The notes beneath the pieces were generated by a model. It was not told the DNA's origin, ran no database searches, and was given only the letters and a program-made list of their open reading frames with translations. The position numbers and the translations under genes were made by a program. A stretch of DNA of 64,000 nucleotides. Source: Compostimonas suwonensis. GTDB lineage: Bacteria > Actinomycetota > Actinomycetes > Actinomycetales > Microbacteriaceae. Where the stretch lies: assembly GCF_002797855.1 (NCBI RefSeq), contig NZ_PGFB01000005.1:124001-188000 (forward strand), in the 5' to 3' direction. Of this stretch, positions 47,473 to 56,496 are shown one piece after another (position 1 is the first letter of the stretch; every line of letters begins with the position of its first letter).

Positions 47473-48432
47473 ATGAGTGCAACACCAGCCGGCTGGTATC
47501 CCGACCCCGACGACAGAACGCAGCTCCGCTGGTGGGACGGGGAGACGTGGACGCAGAGCCGGTACACGCCGCCCGCCGGCGACGCACCGCCGGCGCCGCC
47601 GGCGTCACCGCCGAACGCACTGCGACCCTGGATCCCGACGATCATCGGAGGCGCTGTCACAGCCTTCTTCGCACTCGTCTTCGGCCTGACCAGCGGGCTC
47701 GCCGGCCTTCTCACGGTTCTCGGCCTGGCCGCCCTCCTCACCGGGATCTACGTCACGATCACCGGTCGACGGTCGTGGCTGCGCCTGCCCTCGCGCAACA
47801 TCGGTGCGATCGTTCTCGCCGTCGGAGCGATCGCCTTCGTCGTCGGCCCGGTGTACGGAGCGGCGAACACATCGATGAACTCCTCACTCGACTCGGCGTC
47901 GATCGCCGAGCACTCCTCCCCCACTCCGTCGGCGACACGCACGCCCACCCCGACGCCCACGCCCGTCGTGACGCAGAAGGAGATCCAGGAGGTCGCCCCG
48001 ATCCCCTTCGAGCGTGTCAACCTCGATGACACGAATCTGGATGCCGGCACGACCGTCGTGACCGTCGGTGGGGTCGACGGCGAGCAGACGACGACCTACA
48101 CCGTGACCTACACCGACGGAGTGGAGACGGCTCGCACTGTCGCACGGCAGGAGGTCACCCGGCAGCCGGTCGCCGAGGTCACCAACGTCGGAACACGTCA
48201 GCCGCCGCCTCCCGTCGAGGCGCCGGCAGCACCCGCCGAGCCGGCGCCCGAACCCGCGCCCGCTGGGGACTGCGACCCGAACTACTCGGGCGGCTGCGTT
48301 CCCGTGGCGAGCGACGTCGACTGCGCGGGCGGAAGCGGCAACGGACCGGCCTACGTGGACGGCCCGGTCTACGTGGTCGGCAGCGACGTCTACGACCTCG
48401 ACCGCGACGGAGACGGAACCGCCTGCGACTGA
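47473..48432 (+). CDS. membrane protein with DUF2510, G5-like and excalibur calcium-binding domains
   Basis: 319 residues. The N-terminal DUF2510 motif (AGWYPDPDDRTQLRWWDGETWT) is cytoplasmic. Three membrane segments follow (about 45-130). The extracellular part has a Thr/Pro linker, a G5-like domain (VTQKEIQEVAPIPFERVNLD to VARQEVTRQPVAEVTNVGTR) and a proline/alanine stretch. The C-terminal excalibur domain ends DVYDLDRDGDGTACD, an EF-hand-like calcium loop. The start with GGAACGAG upstream begins exactly at DUF2510. It is probably a wall- or calcium-interacting envelope protein; no enzymatic function is evident. Confidence 0.85.
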   Translation: MSATPAGWYPDPDDRTQLRWWDGETWTQSRYTPPAGDAPPAPPASPPNALRPWIPTIIGGAVTAFFALVFGLTSGLAGLLTVLGLAALLTGIYVTITGRRSWLRLPSRNIGAIVLAVGAIAFVVGPVYGAANTSMNSSLDSASIAEHSSPTPSATRTPTPTPTPVVTQKEIQEVAPIPFERVNLDDTNLDAGTTVVTVGGVDGEQTTTYTVTYTDGVETARTVARQEVTRQPVAEVTNVGTRQPPPPVEAPAAPAEPAPEPAPAGDCDPNYSGGCVPVASDVDCAGGSGNGPAYVDGPVYVVGSDVYDLDRDGDGTACD

Positions 48433-48515
48433 CTCAGACCGCGTCGAATGAATTCGGCGCACACCTCCCTCCGCCGAAATCAGATCACGTTTACACGCCT
48501 GCCACATCTCTCTCG

Positions 48516-48521
48516 TAGCAT
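48516..48521 (+). promoter_or_regulatory. candidate -10 box for a leaderless ydcF-like transcript
   Basis: TAGCAT lies 6 bases before the ATG at 48528, with no Shine-Dalgarno sequence between. Confidence 0.4.
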
Positions 48522-48527
48522 GCGGTT

Positions 48528-49076
48528 ATGCGACCGATTCGCACCGCCGTCACCGTATTCGGTTCCCTCCTCGCAGCCGCTGCGCTCATAGCGGTCGCCG
48601 GCCTGCCCGTCTACGTGTTCCCTCGCACCGATGATCCGGCCCCCACGGACGTCGTGGTCGTGCTCGGACCCCCGCGAGAAGAACGCGTCGAGGAGGCCAT
48701 GCGCCTCCTCGACGCCGGGCTGGGCGATGCGCTTATGGTGTCGGTGCCGTCTCACGGAAAATACAGTGCAGCGGAGTTGGACGTCTGCACAGAGAAGCAC
48801 AGCTACCCCGTCTACTGCGAGGTCCCCGATCCCTTCACCACACGAGGTGAAGCCCGATGGCTCAGACAAATGGAAGAGACCCACGGTTGGAGCAGCGCGA
48901 CGGTCATCACCTTCACTCCTCACATCTCGCGTGCACGCGTGCGAATGGAACGGTGCTTCAGCGGGGAGATACGCATGATCGCAGCGGATCCCGAGATCCC
49001 ACTGCTCGAGTGGGCGCGCCAATACATCTATCAGACGAGCGGATTCGTCAAAGTCGCCTTTGAGAGCGACTGCTGA
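48528..49076 (+). CDS. YdcF/ElyC-like DUF218 envelope protein
   Basis: 182 residues. One N-terminal membrane segment (about 8-30) anchors a DUF218 domain: TDVVVVLGPPREERVEEAM, then LLDAGLGDALMVS, the TRGEARWL helix and ATVITFTPHISRARVRMERCF. DUF218 proteins have a nucleotide-binding-like fold, and some affect wall-precursor metabolism. This member faces outward by topology and ends abruptly after VKVAFESDC. Its stop lies 8 bases from that of the convergent HAD gene. Confidence 0.8.
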   Translation: MRPIRTAVTVFGSLLAAAALIAVAGLPVYVFPRTDDPAPTDVVVVLGPPREERVEEAMRLLDAGLGDALMVSVPSHGKYSAAELDVCTEKHSYPVYCEVPDPFTTRGEARWLRQMEETHGWSSATVITFTPHISRARVRMERCFSGEIRMIAADPEIPLLEWARQYIYQTSGFVKVAFESDC

Positions 49077-49084
49077 CCGCCGGC

Positions 49085-49864
49085 TCAGACCGCGTCGAGC
49101 CCGTACTGCGGGATGAGGGCCTCGATGTACGCGGCCGTGTCCTCCCAGCCCTCGACGGCCTGCGTGTCGACACCGAGCGCCTTGACAGGGTAGTCGTTGC
49201 CGTCGGGGTCGAGGCGGTCGCCGACGAAGAGCATGTCGTCGAGCGGGATGCCGGTAACCTCGGCGAGCTTCTTCATGCCGTAGGCCTTGTCGATGCCCCG
49301 GCGGGTGATGTCGATCGACGTCGAGCCGCCTGAGCGCACCTCGAGGTCGGGAAGCAGTGCGGCGACGCGTTCGCGCAGAGCGCCCTTCTTCTGGCCCGTC
49401 GGATCCCACTGCGACTTCGCGGCGACGGGCGCGGCCTGCCCGAGCGCGGAGAACGTGATCTGCGAGCCCCGGTCTTCGAGGATCGGGCCCCACGTCTCGT
49501 CCGCCCAGAAGCCCAGGGCCTTCGCCTCGGTCTCGAGGGCGTCGAGCGCGCGCGCCTTCTCGTCGTCGCTCAGGTTCTCGGCGTACACGAGCTGCCACTC
49601 GCCGTCTGCACGGTGGTAGTACTGCGTGCCGCAGGTGGGCATGAGGTGCAGCCTCTCGAGCACCGCCTCCGGGGCCACCGGCAGACGTTCGAGCACCTGG
49701 GCCCGGAACTGCCCGATCTGGCCGCCCGAGATGATGCACACCGGGGCGACCTCGAGCAGCCCGACGAGCAGCTCACCCATACGCGGGTCGATGGGCGATT
49801 TGGATGCCGCGAGAGTGTCGTCGAGGTCGAACGCGACGAGTCGGGGCGCAGGGGTGGCAGTCAC
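49085..49864 (-). CDS. HAD-superfamily IIB phosphatase (phosphomannomutase/Cof-like)
   Basis: 259 residues, cytoplasmic. HAD motif I is FDLDDTLAASKSPID (nucleophile D13, acid D15). Motif II is CIISGGQIGQF, the motif III lysine lies near GQKKGALRE or YGMKKLAEV, and motif IV is MLFVGDRLDPDGNDYPVK. The type-IIB cap lies between motifs II and III and carries STSIDITRRGIDKAYG, as in phosphomannomutase- and sucrose-phosphatase-like members. The GTG at 49864 is the likeliest start (GGAGG lies close before it), though a GTG 9 bases upstream is possible. The substrate is probably a sugar phosphate. Confidence 0.85.
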   Translation of the reverse strand: MTATPAPRLVAFDLDDTLAASKSPIDPRMGELLVGLLEVAPVCIISGGQIGQFRAQVLERLPVAPEAVLERLHLMPTCGTQYYHRADGEWQLVYAENLSDDEKARALDALETEAKALGFWADETWGPILEDRGSQITFSALGQAAPVAAKSQWDPTGQKKGALRERVAALLPDLEVRSGGSTSIDITRRGIDKAYGMKKLAEVTGIPLDDMLFVGDRLDPDGNDYPVKALGVDTQAVEGWEDTAAYIEALIPQYGLDAV

Positions 49865-49997
49865 GGCCTCCACACTATCGAACGCCGATGGTGGCTGACG
49901 TCGCCACTCGCCGCACGCACAACGCGCAGGATGCCGTGCCCGACTCCCCGCACGAGGGGCACCCATAGATGGGCTTCACGGCGTCCACCCGATGTGA

Positions 49998-50026
49998 TTG
50001 CATCGAAACATCCCCAACCATATTTA
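49998..50026 (+). promoter_or_regulatory. sigma70-type promoter of the 81-residue gene
   Basis: -35 TTGCAT (49998-50003), a 17-base spacer and -10 TATTTA (50021-50026). The ribosome site GGAG (50030-50033) and ATG at 50041 follow. Confidence 0.65.
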
Positions 50027-50040
50027 ACCGGAGTTAATGG

Positions 50041-50286
50041 ATGCCCCCCGAAACCGTTCCTCCTGTCATCACGCGCCGATTCGGCTCAGAGAAGGCAAAG
50101 CCGAAAATCACCGCTCTGTACCATGCGAGCAAGGGCTGGATTCCGCCGCACACGCGTTCAGTGGTGCTGGCCCACGACACCGCGCAGCATTTCCGCCGCC
50201 AGGGTTTCACCATGGTGCGTGCGAGCTGGCGTCTTCAGACTCATGAGTTCTCGCTGTCTGAGATCGCGCCCGGCACGACCCTCTGA
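50041..50286 (+). CDS. small protein of unknown function (81 residues)
   Basis: No family was recognised. The sequence is basic in its first half (RRFGSEKAKPKITALYHASKGW) and continues PPHTRSVVLAHDTAQHFRRQGFTMVRASWRLQTHEF. It has no signal peptide or membrane segment. The case for a real gene rests on signals: a good promoter, a GGAG ribosome site 7 bases before the ATG, and a perfect terminator 15 bases after the stop. It forms its own transcript and is not part of the neighbouring loci. Confidence 0.7.
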   Translation: MPPETVPPVITRRFGSEKAKPKITALYHASKGWIPPHTRSVVLAHDTAQHFRRQGFTMVRASWRLQTHEFSLSEIAPGTTL

Positions 50287-50300
50287 CCCAAGACCCCGAA

Positions 50301-50340
50301 CGACAGAAGGCCCCGGGATTTCTCCCGGGGCCTTCTGTCG
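50301..50340. terminator. perfect 18-bp bidirectional terminator
   Basis: CGACAGAAGGCCCCGGGA (50301-50318) pairs with 50323-50340 around loop TTTC. It sits between the plus-strand small gene and the convergent minus-strand LPSTG gene. Confidence 0.9.
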
Positions 50341-50400
50341 TATCGCTTCTTGTACTAGAAGAGTTGCTTAGTGTCGGTTACCAACACCCTCTAGCAGGCT

Positions 50401-50904
50401 TCAGGCCTGTGCGCGCTGGCGGCGAACGATGCCCAGCACCACCACGAGGGCGATACCGAGAGCGAGGGCGCCACCGGCAGCCCAGATGATGAGAACGGGT
50501 GCGTCGTAACCGGTGGACGGAAGTCCACCGCCTCCACCGCTGCCCGAACCGGCATCAGCCGGTGCGACGGTCAGCGTGCCGACAGCAGTGACGCCGCCCG
50601 CCGTGACCGTGATCGTGTAGGTGCCCGGAGCTGTGGCCGACGCCGTGTAGCTGACCGCGCCATCGGCGTTGGTCGGCTTCGAGAGCGTGGTGGCCTTGAA
50701 GACGGCGAGCGTGACGGCGTCAGGCGCCGTGGCGGTGCTCGGCACATTGGCCGGGAACCCCGTGAACGTGAGCGTGGTCGAGCCGCCGACCGTCGTGGTG
50801 GCCGACGGTGCGCTCGGTGTGTAGCCGGCTGCGTTAGCAGCGGCAGGAACCGCGAAAATGGCCAAAATGGCCAGAACTACGGCCGCGAATGCCTTTTTTG
50901 CCAT
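50401..50904 (-). CDS. small LPXTG-type wall-anchored protein
   Basis: 167 residues. A signal peptide (1-26, cleaved after ANAA) leads to a single Ig-like domain of about 85 residues (SATTTVGGSTTLTFTGFP to YTITVTAGGVTAVGTLTVAP) and a Gly-rich spacer. The sorting signal LPSTG (128-132), a membrane helix and RRQRAQA close it. It is probably linked to peptidoglycan by a sortase encoded elsewhere. The ribosome site GGGGGTAG is strong. It lies at the end of the exopolysaccharide locus, behind the DUF4012 gene. The function is probably structural. Confidence 0.88.
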   Translation of the reverse strand: MAKKAFAAVVLAILAIFAVPAAANAAGYTPSAPSATTTVGGSTTLTFTGFPANVPSTATAPDAVTLAVFKATTLSKPTNADGAVSYTASATAPGTYTITVTAGGVTAVGTLTVAPADAGSGSGGGGGLPSTGYDAPVLIIWAAGGALALGIALVVVLGIVRRQRAQA

Positions 50905-50971
50905 AGAAACTACCCCCTAAATAGTTTTGTTGGTGTGTCGCCGACACTGGCTCCCCCAGAACGAGGTACCT

Positions 50972-52894
50972 CTACCATAGAGCATTCTCACAGCTAAGGT
51001 CGAGTCGGGATGTTTCCAGACTGTAAACAAGAGGCGTATTTTCGATCACGATCCTCTTCTTCACGGGCTCGTCTCCGAGGAATCCGAACTCGTACGTCGC
51101 GGATTCTCCCGGGGCCAATTCGACCTGCAGGTAGCTCAGCGTGTACCCGCTGTCGCTCGTCGGCTGATATGGGGCGTCCTCACCGTCACGGGCGACGCCG
51201 AGGTTGTATGAGCCGGGCGGGCCGTAGACGGCGATGTTGGTTCTGATGCTTCCCGGCGTCACTCCGTAGACTCCCCCTCCAGTTACATAGGGGGGCAGCG
51301 AAGTGGCGGCGTCAGGCGGCGCAGTGTTTGCGAGAGTTACCCTGATACCGTAATTCGGCAGCCCGTCTCTGCGACAGATGACCTGACCAGTGGCGATCGA
51401 GACGTCCAGGTACGGGTCCATTTTGGCGCCCGTCGCATCGTTGAGGTAAACCCCAAACCGCTCTTCATCAGGCGTGCTTTGCGGTAAGCCGCCTGACAGC
51501 GTCGTTCCTGTGAGAATGTTTTGCGTGGCCGAATCCGAATTCCAGATCAGGATCCGGCGCTCGTTGCCTGCCTTCGCAAAAGCAGAGATGAGTTTGAGTG
51601 GGTCAACTTCACCGGATGCGACGGCAGAGAACACCGCGACAGCGGCTGCTTCGAAGAAGTCATCCTGCTCGCTAGATTTGGAATAGCGCGAGTAGACATC
51701 ACGAAGGAGTAGCTGAACCGCGTTCTCGCTCGACAAAGTATCCCCTGTAGGCAGCATGATCGGGCCCGAGGCTTCCAGGATGTAGGACAGCGCCACGGGG
51801 TCGATCGCTATGACTCCGTCGATCGTGCCGCCGAATGCGTTTTGCCACATTCCGCTGGCGATCTGCGCGGCAAGCGGAAACTGAGGCGTGAGGTTGACGT
51901 CCTGGATATAGCGGGTCGTGTCATCGCCGTAGAGCGCCTTCGTCTCGATCGGCAAATCGAAAGGAGGAGGCTCGAAGCGTTGGAAGTCTCCCGACGACGC
52001 CTGCGCCGCGAGCTGAAGGGCGCCGTTGTCGGTGTGGATGAGCGCGATCGCGCCCGAGATCCCGCCCGTCGACCGCAGCTCCGCGTTGTTCTGGAACAGC
52101 ACGAGGTAGTTGCGGGGGCCCTCGGCGCCGAGCATGGCCGGCACGAGCTTCACCGCCCCGTCGAGCGCGGTGACGGCCGTCGATGCGTCGCCGAGCAGAT
52201 CGCTCAGTTGGTCGTGCGCGTCGGCGAGCGGGCCGATGACCCCGGAGCTGTCGATGCCCGATGCCCGTTCCTCCGCGTGTCCCAGCGCGTTGGCGGCGAG
52301 CGCGACGCTCGGTCGCGAGTCGATCATGGGCTGCAGATCCACCTGCCCGCCGACCGGCTTGAAGTCGCTCAGCTGGATGGAACCCGCGAGCTGGCTGAGG
52401 GGCAGCACGGCACCCTGCGCCACGTCGTCGACGGTGCCCGCGAGTTCGCGCATGACGGTGAGGTTCTTGCCGATCCACGGCAGCGTCTCTGCCGCTCGCC
52501 AGACCGGGTCGCTCGTGAGCTGTGCCGCGGAGGTGGCGTGCACCGTCAGCCGGGCGCCGTCGGCCTCAGCCGCCGCGCCGTCGGCGGCGACGATGTCGGA
52601 CTGCACCTTCTTGGCGAGCGGCAACGCCGCCTCAAGCTCGCCCTTCGCCAGGAACGCCCGCACCCCAATCCAGGCGATCCCGGCCAGCAGCACCGCGAGC
52701 ACCCCGACGATCGACCACAGCCAGATCCTGCGGGCACGACGCCTGCGACGGCGGCGGCTGCCGTGGCTGCGACCTCCGCCTCCATGGCTGCGGCTGCCAG
52801 CGCTACGTCCGTTGCCGCTGCGCCCGCTGCCGCTGCGACTGCCGCCCCCGTGGCTGCGGCCGGCGTGCTCGCTCGATGAAGGAGTCCCGGTCAT
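50972..52894 (-). CDS. DUF4012 membrane protein of the exopolysaccharide locus
   Basis: 640 residues. A Ser/Gly/His/Arg-rich cytoplasmic N-terminus (about 1-55) ends in an RRRRRRR run. One membrane segment (about 58-78) follows, then a large extracellular region. DUF4012 is marked by GPRNYLVLFQNNAELRSTGG and the following IALIHTDNG. The C-terminal part reads GYTLSYLQVELAPGESATYEFGF. The family is recurrent in actinobacterial capsule and exopolysaccharide clusters; an LCP-like ligase role has been suggested but is not shown. The ATG at 52894 was chosen because the extra 23 upstream codons overlap the ugd stop region and lack family sequence. No good ribosome site is visible. Confidence 0.82.
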   Translation of the reverse strand: MTGTPSSSEHAGRSHGGGSRSGSGRSGNGRSAGSRSHGGGGRSHGSRRRRRRRARRIWLWSIVGVLAVLLAGIAWIGVRAFLAKGELEAALPLAKKVQSDIVAADGAAAEADGARLTVHATSAAQLTSDPVWRAAETLPWIGKNLTVMRELAGTVDDVAQGAVLPLSQLAGSIQLSDFKPVGGQVDLQPMIDSRPSVALAANALGHAEERASGIDSSGVIGPLADAHDQLSDLLGDASTAVTALDGAVKLVPAMLGAEGPRNYLVLFQNNAELRSTGGISGAIALIHTDNGALQLAAQASSGDFQRFEPPPFDLPIETKALYGDDTTRYIQDVNLTPQFPLAAQIASGMWQNAFGGTIDGVIAIDPVALSYILEASGPIMLPTGDTLSSENAVQLLLRDVYSRYSKSSEQDDFFEAAAVAVFSAVASGEVDPLKLISAFAKAGNERRILIWNSDSATQNILTGTTLSGGLPQSTPDEERFGVYLNDATGAKMDPYLDVSIATGQVICRRDGLPNYGIRVTLANTAPPDAATSLPPYVTGGGVYGVTPGSIRTNIAVYGPPGSYNLGVARDGEDAPYQPTSDSGYTLSYLQVELAPGESATYEFGFLGDEPVKKRIVIENTPLVYSLETSRLDLSCENALW

Positions 52895-52922
52895 CGGGCT
52901 ATTCAAACAGACGAAGCTGCGA

Positions 52923-54236
52923 TCACGGGCGACCCATCCCGCGGTAGGTCCAACCGGCGGCACGCCAGGCCTCGGCGTCGAGGCAGTTGCGGCCGTCGAT
53001 CACGATGGCGTTCGCCACGAGCGCTTTCGCCGCGACCGGGTCGAGCTCGCGGAACTCTTTCCATTCGGTCACCACGACAACGGCTTCGGCTCCGTGCAAG
53101 GCGTCTTCGACGGTTTCCGTGAAGGAGAGCTGCGGATGTTTGCGCGCCGAGTTGGCGATGGCCTCCGGGTCAGTGGCCACGACCTCGGCGCCGAGGCCGT
53201 GCAGCTGCACCGCCACGTCGAGCGCCGGAGAGTCGCGGATGTCGTCGGAGTCGGGCTTGAAGGCGAGGCCGAGCACGGCGATCTTCTTCTGATAGACCTG
53301 GCCGCCGAGAGACTCGACGACGAGGTCGACGGCGCGCTGACGGCGGCGCAGATTGATCGCATCGACCTCTTTGAGGAAGGCGACCGACTCACCCCGCCCG
53401 AGCTCCTCCGCGCGCGCCGAGAAGGCGCGGATGTCCTTGGGCAGGCAGCCGCCGCCGAAGCCCACGCCGGCGTTGAGGAAGCGACGGCCGATGCGGGCGT
53501 CGAAGCCGATCGCGTCGGCCAACTGCGTCACATCCGCACCCGTGACCTCGGCGATCTCGGCCATGGCGTTGATGAAGGAGATCTTCGTGGCGAGGAAGGC
53601 GTTCGCCGAGACCTTCACGAGCTCGGCGGTCGCGTAGTCGGTGACGACGAGCGGGGTGTCGTTCGAGAGCGCGGTCGCGTAGATCTCGTCGAGCAGGGCC
53701 TTGGCGACGAGACCCCTCTCTCCCTCCGGGATGCCGTAGACGAGGCGGTCGGGCGAGATGGTGTCTTTCACGGCGAAGCCCTCGCGCAGGAACTCGGGGT
53801 TCCAGGCCAGGAGCGCGCCCGAGCCGGAGGCGTCGATGCGCGCGGCGAGCCGCGCCGCGGTGCCCACGGGAACCGTCGACTTGCCGACGAGCAGGTCGCC
53901 CTCCGACAGCTGCGGGATGAGCGACTCCACGGCGAGGTCGACGTAGGTCAGGTCGGCGGCGTACTCCCCCGCTTTCTGCGGCGTGCCCACCGCGAGGAAG
54001 TGCACCTTCGCGCCCTTGAGCTCGGTGACATCCGAAGTGAACCTCAGCCGGCCGGATGCGGTCGCCGATTTCAGGATCTCGGGCAGGCCGGGCTCGAAGA
54101 ACGGCGCCTCCCCCGCGCTCAGCGACCTGATCTTGGCCTCGTCGACGTCGAAGCCGATGACGTCATGCCCGAGCTCCGCCATCGAGGCCGCGTGCACGGC
54201 CCCCAGATAGCCGCACCCGATCACAGAAATCTTCAC
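52923..54236 (-). CDS. ugd: UDP-glucose 6-dehydrogenase
   Basis: 437 residues, cytoplasmic. It oxidises UDP-glucose to UDP-glucuronate with two NAD, supplying acidic sugars for exopolysaccharide. The N-terminal Rossmann fold begins VIGCGYLGAVHAASMAELG. The catalytic cysteine lies in GVGFGGGCLPKD (near residue 264), with the conserved FLATKISFINAMAEIAE helix before it. The C-terminal UDP-binding domain includes LGLAFKPDSDDIRDSPALDV. The GTG at 54236 has AAAGGGGAC 6 bases upstream. A GDP-mannose dehydrogenase is less likely. Confidence 0.93.
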   Translation of the reverse strand: MKISVIGCGYLGAVHAASMAELGHDVIGFDVDEAKIRSLSAGEAPFFEPGLPEILKSATASGRLRFTSDVTELKGAKVHFLAVGTPQKAGEYAADLTYVDLAVESLIPQLSEGDLLVGKSTVPVGTAARLAARIDASGSGALLAWNPEFLREGFAVKDTISPDRLVYGIPEGERGLVAKALLDEIYATALSNDTPLVVTDYATAELVKVSANAFLATKISFINAMAEIAEVTGADVTQLADAIGFDARIGRRFLNAGVGFGGGCLPKDIRAFSARAEELGRGESVAFLKEVDAINLRRRQRAVDLVVESLGGQVYQKKIAVLGLAFKPDSDDIRDSPALDVAVQLHGLGAEVVATDPEAIANSARKHPQLSFTETVEDALHGAEAVVVVTEWKEFRELDPVAAKALVANAIVIDGRNCLDAEAWRAAGWTYRGMGRP

Positions 54237-54352
54237 GCGGTCGTCCCCTTTCACAGCATGATTCTCACATCGTTCCCTTGTATAGCGCAGGGAGACGACA
54301 CGATCCTTTGGTTCCGCGCGACTCTACGAGGCGCGGGCGACCCGCAGGCCAA

Positions 54353-55357
54353 TTATTCGCGAACGTTTCCGGTGTGTTCGCGATACCACTCGACGGTTGA
54401 TCTCAACCCGTCCTCGAGGCCGATCCGCGAGGTCCATCCCGCGTCACGGAGCTTCGAGACGTCGAGCAGCTTCTGGGGTGTGCCGTCGGGCTTGCTCGTG
54501 TCCCACACGGTCTCGCCCTCATAGCCGACGACGCGGGCGATCGTCTGCGAGATCTCCTCGATCGTCACATCAGTTCCCGTGCCCACGTTGACCTGGGCCG
54601 GCCCGTCGTAGTGCTCGAGCAGGTGCAGGCTCGCCTCGGCCATGTCGTCGACGTGCAGGAACTCGCGTCGCGGCGTTCCCGTGCCCCAGTTCACGACGCT
54701 CGTCGCCCCGGATCGCACCGCCTCGTCGTACCGGCGGATCAGCGCGGGCAGAACGTGCGAGCCCGTCGGCGAGAAGTTGTCCCCCGGCCCGTAGAGATTG
54801 GTCGGCATCGCGGAGATCCACGGCAGCCCGTACTGACGCCGCACGGCCTGGATCTGCATGATCCCGGCGATCTTGGCGATCGCGTATGCGTCGTTCGTGG
54901 GCTCGAGGTGCCCGGTCAGGAGACTGTCCTCCACGATCGGCTGCGGCGCGAACTTCGGGTAGATGCATGAGGAGCCGAGGAACAGCAGGCGATCGACACC
55001 GTGCTCGAGCGCGGCATCCAGCACGTTGCCCTGGATGCGCAGGTTGTCGCTCAGGAAGTCGACGGGATAGGTGCTGTTCGCCAGGATGCCGCCGACCTTC
55101 GCCGCAGCGAGCACGACGTAACGCGGCTTCTGCTCGGCGAAGAACGCGAAGACCGCGTCCCGGTCTTTGAGGTCGAGCTCGGCGGAGCTGCGGCCGACGA
55201 GATCCTCGAACCCTTCGGCCTGCAGCCTGCGCCAGATGGCCGAGCCGACCAGGCCGCGGTGGCCGGCGACGTAGAAACGGCTCGAGCGGTCGAGCGGCGC
55301 CGGGGTGAAGTCGACGGCGTCTCGGTCGTCGTGCACGACCTGGGTTGCGTCGCTCAT
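54353..55357 (-). CDS. fcl: GDP-L-fucose synthase
   Basis: 334 residues. It epimerises and reduces GDP-4-keto-6-deoxymannose to GDP-L-fucose with NADPH. The Rossmann motif is GHRGLVG (32-38). The SDR catalytic pair is Y158 and K162 in DAYAIAKIAG, after LGSSCIYPKFAPQP, a very characteristic fcl segment. The gene starts 2 bases after the gmd stop, so both steps of GDP-fucose formation are co-translated. Confidence 0.95.
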   Translation of the reverse strand: MSDATQVVHDDRDAVDFTPAPLDRSSRFYVAGHRGLVGSAIWRRLQAEGFEDLVGRSSAELDLKDRDAVFAFFAEQKPRYVVLAAAKVGGILANSTYPVDFLSDNLRIQGNVLDAALEHGVDRLLFLGSSCIYPKFAPQPIVEDSLLTGHLEPTNDAYAIAKIAGIMQIQAVRRQYGLPWISAMPTNLYGPGDNFSPTGSHVLPALIRRYDEAVRSGATSVVNWGTGTPRREFLHVDDMAEASLHLLEHYDGPAQVNVGTGTDVTIEEISQTIARVVGYEGETVWDTSKPDGTPQKLLDVSKLRDAGWTSRIGLEDGLRSTVEWYREHTGNVRE

Positions 55358-55359
55358 GG

Positions 55360-56391
55360 TCAGTTCGTGCTCCAGCTCGCGAGCTTCACGGTGTCGATCC
55401 ACGGGCGGCCCGCGCATTCGAGCGCCTCGATGTCGGCATCGACCATGATCCGGGCGAGCTCCGCGGTGTCGACCGTGGGAACCCAGCCGAGCTTCTCGGC
55501 GGCCTTCGACGCGTCGCCGACGAGGGCGTCGACCTCTGTCGGGCGGAGGTAGCGCTCGTCGAACTTCACGTGATCCTGCCAGGTCAGCCCGGCGTGGCTG
55601 AAGGCCGTCTCGAGGAAGTCGCGCACCGTGAAGTTGCCGCCGGTCGCGAGCACGAAGTCGTCGGGCTCATCGGCCTGCAGCATGCGCCACATGCCCTCGA
55701 CATACTCGGCCGCGTAGCCCCAGTCACGGATCGCGTCGAGGTTGCCCAGGTAGAGCGCATCCTGCGAACCCGCCTTGATGGCGGCGACGGCCCGGGTGAT
55801 CTTGCGGGTCACGAAGGTCTCGCCACGGCGAGGCGACTCGTGGTTGAACAGGATGCCGTTGACGGCGAACATGCCGTACGCCTCGCGGTAGTTCTTCGTG
55901 ACCCAGTAGCTGTAGACCTTGGCGGCGCCGTACGGCGAACGCGGGTAGAACGGCGTCTCCTCGTTCTGCGGAGGCGGCGTCGCGCCGAACATCTCCGACG
56001 ACGACGCCTGGTAGAACCTGGTCTCGATGCCGGTCATCCGCACGGCCTCGAGCAGGCGCATCGATCCGACGCCGGTCGTGTCGCCCGTGTGCTCGGGCTC
56101 GTCGAACGAGACCCGCACGTGCGATTGCGCCGCGAGGTTGTAGACCTCGTCGGGGTTCACCTGGCCGAGCAGGCTGACCAGACGGGCACCGTCGCTCAGG
56201 TCGCCGTAGTGCAGGAACATCCGCGCCTCGGGATCGTGCGAGTCCTTGTACAGGTGGTCGATGCGCGCCGTGTTGAACGTCGATGAACGGCGGATGAGGC
56301 CGTGCACCTCGTAGCCCTTGTTCAACAGGAGTTCGGCGAGATACGAGCCGTCCTGGCCGGTGATACCCGTGATGAAAGCTTTCTTAGCCAA
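55360..56391 (-). CDS. gmd: GDP-mannose 4,6-dehydratase
   Basis: 343 residues. It converts GDP-mannose to GDP-4-keto-6-deoxymannose, the first step to GDP-fucose. [11 protein letters not shown] binds NADP, SSSEMFG holds the catalytic Ser/Glu, and Y154-K158 lie in [26 protein letters not shown] is the family's classic segment. The start is read as TTG at 56391, with AGGGGG 4 bases upstream, giving [12 protein letters not shown] as the normal N-terminus. An upstream in-frame TTG at 56409 is a weaker choice. The mannose donor would come from genes outside the window. Confidence 0.95.
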   Translation of the reverse strand: MAKKAFITGITGQDGSYLAELLLNKGYEVHGLIRRSSTFNTARIDHLYKDSHDPEARMFLHYGDLSDGARLVSLLGQVNPDEVYNLAAQSHVRVSFDEPEHTGDTTGVGSMRLLEAVRMTGIETRFYQASSSEMFGATPPPQNEETPFYPRSPYGAAKVYSYWVTKNYREAYGMFAVNGILFNHESPRRGETFVTRKITRAVAAIKAGSQDALYLGNLDAIRDWGYAAEYVEGMWRMLQADEPDDFVLATGGNFTVRDFLETAFSHAGLTWQDHVKFDERYLRPTEVDALVGDASKAAEKLGWVPTVDTAELARIMVDADIEALECAGRPWIDTVKLASWSTN

Positions 56392-56496
56392 GCGGCCCCC
56401 TAGTCGCAATGGAAAATGTCGGTCGCGGCCTCATGGGCAGGCGCGGTGCGCACTCGACTGTCTTGTCAGCATACTGCTCAGCAGATTGCGAGCTGG

